Shown piece after piece: positions 10,043 to 15,097 of a DNA stretch of 15,097 nt. The first letter of the stretch is position 1. Every line of letters begins with the position of its first letter. The notes under the pieces are model-generated. The model saw only the letters and a program-made list of their open reading frames with translations. It was not told the DNA's origin and searched no databases. Origin of the DNA: Tieghemiomyces parasiticus (taxonomy: Eukaryota; Kickxellomycota; Dimargaritomycetes; Dimargaritales; Dimargaritaceae); NCBI GenBank assembly GCA_027575765.1, contig JANBPT010001077.1, positions 1 to 15,097 on the forward strand, given 5' to 3'. The position numbers and the translations under genes are program-made.

Positions 10043-10206
10043 TCAAAGCTGGTTAACAGCTGCAACGGTAGCTCGCAACGCTTGCAAATTCTTCTAACCT
10101 ACCCCTCCTATTTCAAAATTTATCGTCCATACTTTTGTATGGGATAGTCGTCAATCTCTAGCCGTAACTTTGCTCGTGTAGCTTACCTCCTTTCTCTCCG
10201 ATTCAG

Positions 10207-10454
10207 GTCTTGGCTGCTCATTTCGTCCATCCGTACACAATCCGTTGCCTTGATATCACGCCGCTGACTTTCTTTCGTTGGCTTACCGGTATGATTTCTT
10301 GTTAATCGATCTTGCTATTTGGACTTACCATTCATTGACGGGCAGCTGTTCTTCGAGTGTCACTTCCGTACATTCTTTCAATATGAGACATTTGAGGACA
10401 CGACTCGGCCGAATATTCCGGCCTATCCAGACTACAGGCCATTACTTTGCGCAA
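10207..10454 (+). pseudogene. Two exon-like open segments, unrecognised, out of phase with each other
   Basis: Segment 1 (10207-10288) follows an acceptor-like pyrimidine stretch ending ATTCAG and reads VLAAHFVHPYTIRCLDITPL then TFFRWLTG before a GTATGA donor. Segment 2 (10346-10454) follows GGGCAG and reads QLFFECHFRTFFQYETFEDT then TRPNIPAYPDYRPLLCA before GTACGT (the Q codon itself spans the acceptor). Both have a protein-like mix rich in Phe, Tyr, Pro and Trp. Joining them through the obvious 57-base intron breaks the frame (segment 1 leaves one extra base), and no start codon or further exon was found. They could be a broken gene fragment, part of an unseen gene, or chance. The minus strand in the same interval has three GTAAGY donors (from 10186, 10286 and 10328), so the strand of any real gene is unclear. 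Confidence 0.25.
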
Positions 10455-10754
10455 GTACGTGTTCCAATGGAACCTCGACAGGGCTCATGGTATGGTGCTA
10501 GTCCATACTTAACTAGAGCGGAGGATAACCTCTGACATATGTTAGAGGTGACGCTAAGTTGACTATCTAGGTGTAGTTGGTAACGAGGGGGTTCCCCGGT
10601 CTAGGTGTACCCAACAACAATCCTGATACCGAATGCCCGGTAACCTACCCCTCTGTTATGTTTCGGACAGCAAGCGGTACCAATGACTGCGGCTGCCTGA
10701 TAAAATCGATAAGCCAGGCCGGCAGCCATGTCTCTAGTAACTAGTGGGCTCTAT

Positions 10755-10852
10755 CCGTAGCTCTACTCCATCCACGCCCCCTCTGCCTAGTTACATCTCT
10801 TGTGTCCGTTTCATTACTACAACTCCCCATTCTTCTGTACATCCCACTCCGC
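10755..10852 (+). promoter_or_regulatory. Pyrimidine-rich leader of the GCP4 gene
   Basis: About 100 bases before the GCP4 start are rich in C and T with short TCC/CTC runs and no TATA box. No ATG lies between 10755 and 10853. This resembles pyrimidine-rich fungal core promoters and 5' UTRs. The bidirectional spacer up to the truncated cyclophilin holds no other recognised site. Confidence 0.35.
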
Positions 10853-13800
10853 ATGCTTCACGAGTTGCTCTTCGCCCTGGCGGGCCATCCGGGCGAGGTT
10901 TTTATCAAGACGGCCGACCGATTGGAAGTCTCGCCACACTTTCCCTACCTCCACGCCTCGGAACGTGAGGCTCTGAACGAGATCCTCCAGGTGGCCAATG
11001 CCTACTACGACCTTGCCGATTTCGTCAACCACTGGCAGTCCCCATTTCTGCGAGTTGGAGCAGACCACCAGCAGGCACGCTCTGCAATAAACCTGGTGAC
11101 GCCTCCCATGGTTGACCTCGACTCCCACGCCGAAGCACCACTGCAATCTGAATTCAGCCTCTACCTCAACAGCTTCCAACGGGCCATCCAGCGGGTCATT
11201 TTGGACCCGTACGAGGCCCATATCGTGGACCTCGAATCCCGTATTTTGCGCGAGGAAGAATTTACTCGGTCAGCCACCCCGTTGAGCTACGTCCGCAGTG
11301 AAACCGAGCCGTTCCATGCCCTGTTGACCCGGACCCTGAACCTCGTCCGGGAGATCCAGGTCGCTTACACTGTCCGTGAGGATTCGACGGCCACTGGCGC
11401 TGCAGGCACCGGCCGTGGAGCGCGCATCCTGGACGTGATCCGTAGGGCCTGTGACACTGGGATCCCCGTGGTAGCCCGGGCCATGCGTGAAATTTACCAC
11501 GACTGTGCGCATGTGTTGTGGAACCATGTTATCGCCTGGACGGTGTATGGGACCCTGGTTGACCCCAGCGACGAGTTCTTCGTGGTGTCACCAACCACTC
11601 CATCAAGTGGGAATCGTAACGGGATAGATCCCGCCGCGGAATCACAGACGGCCTGGCACGGGACATACCTCCTCGACGAAACACGGGTGCCAGCCCACAT
11701 GCCTTTGGCCACGGCCCAGTCGATCATGTTTATTGGTAAGGTCGTGGCCACGTTTAGTGGTTGCCAGGGTGCCCGGACCTACCCTGATACACCAGCCAAT
11801 TGGATCATTGGCGGTAGAGCCAACAGTCACCATGATACCAGAAGTGCAGCTGGCGGTCACAATCCACAGGGCATGAACTCTTCCACGCCTCGTCCCCTCG
11901 GCAGCTCGCGTCACCTCACCGCGCTGCAGGCCCTCCGCGACCGGAATGTGTTCCTCGACGATACCATACACTGCCACCCTACCTTCCACGACATCCGCGT
12001 CGATGTAACGCGGTGGCTTTGGCGAGACCTCCAAATCGGTGCCCAGCTCCAGAGTAACCTACGCGACTTCCGGCGCTTCTTTTTGCTGGGCCAGGGCGAC
12101 TTGTGGTGTAACCTCCTCGATCTCCTCGGCCGGTGGGGCGCCCCGGCGAGTTCGGACCGTGACCCAGTTAAGGCTGCCAGTACCGGCGGCGTCTCATCCA
12201 AGGTCGCATCGTTTGCCAACCTGCGTCGCGACCGCGAAGTACGAGCCCTGCTCCCTCTGGCGTCGGCCGGAACTGCGTCGGAACACGATCCGGCTCTCGA
12301 CTGTTTCACCTTACAAGTGGCCCCCTTGGCGGCCGCCTCTGCAACTGAGGCAGGTCAGCGTAACGGGGATAGCACTGGTGGCGGCAATATCGGCGTGGTC
12401 ACTCCCAGCGAATCCCTACAGCCGTTTTTCTACCACCACCGTCTGCCACTTCAATTGGCCTACCGTATCCCGTGGCCCCTGGACTTGCTCCTCACCTACA
12501 CGGCGGACATTGTCGGGTACCAGCGCATCTTTGCGCAGCTCATTACGCTACAGCGTACCCAGCGCCGCGCCCACCGTGTGAGCGCCCTGATCTGCTCCCT
12601 CGGTCGCCGTCCACGACCCCGCCCGTCCCGCTCGACCTCTGTGGCTTCCACAGTATCGACCACATCTGGCCTACCAGGGCGACCCGGTACGGCACATGGC
12701 CGTATTCGGCCGGCCGCCCCACCAGCAACCTCCGCGGTGGTCCCAGCGGCAGCGCAGGACCCTGTGGAACTGTTGGTTTACCAGCTGCGCTGGCAGATGC
12801 TCCAGTGGCTGGACGGACTGACGGCCTACTACCAGGTTGACATTATCGACCACGCCCATCGCACCCTCCTAGGGGCACTCGCGGGCGGCCAGGGCGGGGC
12901 CGGCCGCCAGAACTGGACTACCGACGACCTACAAAGTACGGACCCAAATGACTCGGGTAACGACGTGACACCGCCGACGGACGACCCCACAGCGGACGGG
13001 GACGACGGGGCGGAGGATATTAGTCCCCTCGATCTAAATGATTTCCAGTCCCTCCACGCTACTTACCTCGGATACCTTGAACGTGGCCTACTGCTCCGCT
13101 CCCCGCCATTATACCGCGCCGTCCACGGCGCCTTGCAAACCTGTGAATCCATATGTGGGGCCATCGACCGATGGCTCACACTCAAAACTGGTCCCGGGAT
13201 ACCGGATGTATCCCCAACTGCCCGCCATGAGTTTGAAGCGCTTCGGGCTACCGAAGCAGAACTTTACCGGACTCTGCAAGAACATCAAAAGGTAGGCAGC
13301 TGGATTGACCACTGCGGTAGAACTCACCACGCTTATTTTTGCGAGCCATACCGATCAGCACCGACCTCTATCATTCGTACAATTCTTACATTTCTCCTCC
13401 TCCCCCCGCCGCGTCTTCACCACATCCTAATGTCACCGTATAGACCCTCGGCGGCCACATCGCCTTCCTATTCCGAAGTCTACGCACCGTCAGTACCGAT
13501 AAACACTCTGAAAGGACGCTACATTCCCAGTTCAGCGCCACGAGTCCCGCGACAGACGATGCGGCACTGGCTGCGGAGCTTGGCAGCGTGTCCATCAGCG
13601 ATGAAATTGGTAAGTTTTACAAGGTGTAGGCCACCGCCGGGGTGGTTGTTTTTATTTGCCATTAAGGTTTCTGTGTCCCACACATTGGCATCGGTTACTA
13701 ATGCCCCCCCACATCTCCTCCACTAACTGCGGCCTCATGGTACCGATCCGGAAAGCCGAGAGCACCACAGTCGCGTCCCACACCATGTCCCGCGCGAGCC

Positions 13801-13901
13801 ACGTCTTGGCCAACTTCCACGTTAGTAAACACTTAAACCAGCTCCTGATGCGTCTGGACTTTAACCGCTGGTTCACCGGGCCAGAGATGAGCGTCGAGTG
13901 A
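10853..13901 (+). CDS. Gamma-tubulin complex component 4 (GCP4), three exons, about 916 aa
   Basis: GCP4 is a Spc97/Spc98-family subunit of the gamma-tubulin ring complex, which nucleates microtubules at organising centres. Exons are 10853-13291, 13444-13609 and 13756-13901; phases match (0, then 1). Introns are 152 and 146 bases, with CCTAAT and CACTAACT branch-like sites. The start MLHELLFALAGHPG aligns with the GCP4 N-terminus; the open frame extends 17 codons further only from a GTG. Family blocks seen: VPAHMPLATAQSIMFIGKVV (from residue 279), FRRFFLLGQGDLWCNLLDLL (about 406-425), IPWPLDLLLTY (from 539), LRWQMLQWLDGLTAYYQVDI (from 645), LGGHIAFLFRSLRTV in exon 2, and the end HLNQLLMRLDFNRWFT in exon 3. 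Human GCP4 is about 667 aa; the extra length is low-complexity insertions, including an Arg/Pro/Ser/Thr/Ala-rich one (about 584-637) and an acidic Asp/Thr/Pro-rich one (about 687-725) in the C-terminal gamma-tubulin-binding half. An in-frame alternative acceptor at 13770 would remove five residues. Confidence 0.93.
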
Positions 13902-14043
13902 TACAAGGGGGCAGCAATACATAGCTCCTGGGTAGCCCGGTACGGCTTATACGTAAACGGGCACGAACTTGCCAATGCCTTTACTGAACCCACAACCAAC
14001 CACTCCTATGCACCATGGTTAACAGCCGGTATATGACGAGCTT

Positions 14044-14049
14044 AATAAA
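14044..14049 (+). terminator. Poly(A) signal AATAAA downstream of GCP4
   Basis: A canonical AATAAA lies 143 bases after the GCP4 stop codon (TGA ending at 13901) on the same strand. It is the only such hexamer close behind the gene. Use as the polyadenylation signal is inferred. Confidence 0.5.
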
Positions 14050-14769
14050 TGCAAAATGGAAGCTGACTCCATCAGTGTGCGTTGCTTGGCGGGCTTATCC
14101 CGGTCTTCTTGAAGGGCGGGATTTGACAGAGTTGGTCTGGGGCCTGGTGAAATCACCTTTTTAGGCGGCCAAAGCGCGCCTAGAATAACGCAGGACTACC
14201 ACTAGCAGACCATGTCTGGCTACTAGTACCCGGGCAATCGGCTTCCAGGCGCAGGTGTGGGTCGCGCCATTGATGACCATGGAACTCGGAAGGCGCATGA
14301 TAACCTTGGTACAGTCTTAAAGGAAACCGGTGAAGTAGCGTACCGGTAACTGGAGCTAGCAGTCAAAGAAATGATTTAGAAGACCCGTTAGCCATTATCA
14401 TCGTACAACTCCGCATACCTGCGTAGAAGGTGGTTTTACAGACGGTAGTAATGGGGTGCTTAGTTCGACATCAGTATTATTTGCCTTGCGGTAGTAAGGA
14501 AATCAAAAAAATAATGAATGAACCAGGCACCGTGCATGAATGGAGTACGCCGAGCCGATATGAGCAGTTGTTGCCGGGCGACGAGAATGGCGATAGACAG
14601 TGCTGTGAGCTGTGGCTTAATTATAGAGCGGGTTAAAAGGTGTGGTAGGAGTAAACGTACTACAATACTAAAACAAGCTTAAAGCTTCAAACGGGGATTG
14701 GGGATTGTTGTCTGGATATATTCTGTCATTAATTGAATGGCAATCGTTAGGTCTTGTATACTTGAATGA

Positions 14770-14797
14770 TGGCTAGCATCAATCAAGTAACTAGCCA
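14770..14797. repeat. Short inverted repeat TGGCTAG...CTAGCCA
   Basis: A perfect 7-base stem (14770-14776 with 14791-14797) encloses a 14-base loop. It sits in non-coding sequence with no neighbouring gene to explain it; such a short stem may arise by chance. Confidence 0.5.
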
Positions 14798-15097
14798 GCC
14801 TGGACTAGGGGAATTCAGGACGACAGGTCGTGGCGGGACCGGGCGCTGGCATGAATAGAAGGGCGGCTAGGTAGCCGCCAAAGCAAGGGTAGAGAAGGAG
14901 AAGGCCCTAAAAGGATAAGAGGCGGCGGCGCCAGTGCGGAAGGCACGCTCAAAGATCAGGAAGATTGAGCGCCTATCGAAAAGGGTAGATGGAAAGTAGG
15001 TTAAGGAGGGGGGGATAATAGATATACAGGTGCCTCCAATTATTTTGAGAATTTTAAGCGGGAGGTCTCAGATCACAGTGTTTCAGATGAAACCTAA

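Larger units (their letters stand above)
13902..15097. other. Right-edge stretch with no recognised gene
   Basis: After the GCP4 3' UTR no gene can be supported. One plus-strand open frame of 68 codons (14430-14636) has no recognised motif. From about 14860 to 15010 the plus strand is purine-rich, hence pyrimidine-rich on the minus strand, which could be a promoter or leader of a gene continuing beyond the window; this is speculative. Confidence 0.4.

Noticed and set aside
9764..10147. 127-codon plus-strand open frame
   Set aside because: It is the antisense shadow of the cyclophilin exon, whose minus-strand translation matches a known fold.
14880..15000. Basic helix-like plus-strand translation (AAAPVRKARSKIRKIERL) resembling the C-terminus of gene B
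   Set aside because: Similarity is limited to Ala/Arg/Lys composition, the frame is short and flanked by stops, and the DNA does not align.

Overview
This window looks like nuclear DNA of a fungus, most likely a lineage that still has SR-cyclophilins and a full set of gamma-tubulin ring complex proteins. The evidence is spliceosomal introns of about 125-155 bases with GTAAGT-type donors and CTAAC/CTAAT-like branch sites, a gamma-tubulin complex component 4 (GCP4) gene, and a cyclophilin joined to an arginine/serine-rich tail. No prokaryotic operon, tRNA, rRNA, CRISPR array or intact transposon was seen. I cannot assign a species; an early-diverging fungus is a guess from gene content and intron style.

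Layout. 1-535: no recognisable gene. 536-1454 (minus): an unrecognised gene ("gene A") with a 25-base first exon, a 146-base intron and coding sequence in two successive frames. About 1620-6970: roughly 5.3 kb with no supportable gene, including one structured inverted repeat near 6052-6126. 7156-8224 (plus): a second unrecognised gene ("gene B", 313 aa) with the same 25-base first exon, intron phase, N-terminal motif and TATA-box arrangement as gene A, so the two look like diverged paralogs pointing away from each other. 8225-8730: convergent 3' spacer. 8731-10042 (minus): an SR-cyclophilin whose C-terminal half of the PPIase fold and whole RS tail are present, but whose N-terminal half is missing. 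10043-10852: an unexplained spacer with exon-like segments on the plus strand and three consensus splice donors on the minus strand. 10853-13901 (plus): three-exon GCP4, about 916 aa, with an AATAAA signal downstream. 13902-15097: no recognisable gene.

The two recognised genes do housekeeping jobs: microtubule nucleation for GCP4, and nuclear splicing-linked proline isomerisation for the SR-cyclophilin family. They do not form a pathway together. The most unusual content is the A/B mini-exon gene pair and the apparently truncated cyclophilin next to an unexplained interval. No coherent new multi-gene system was found.
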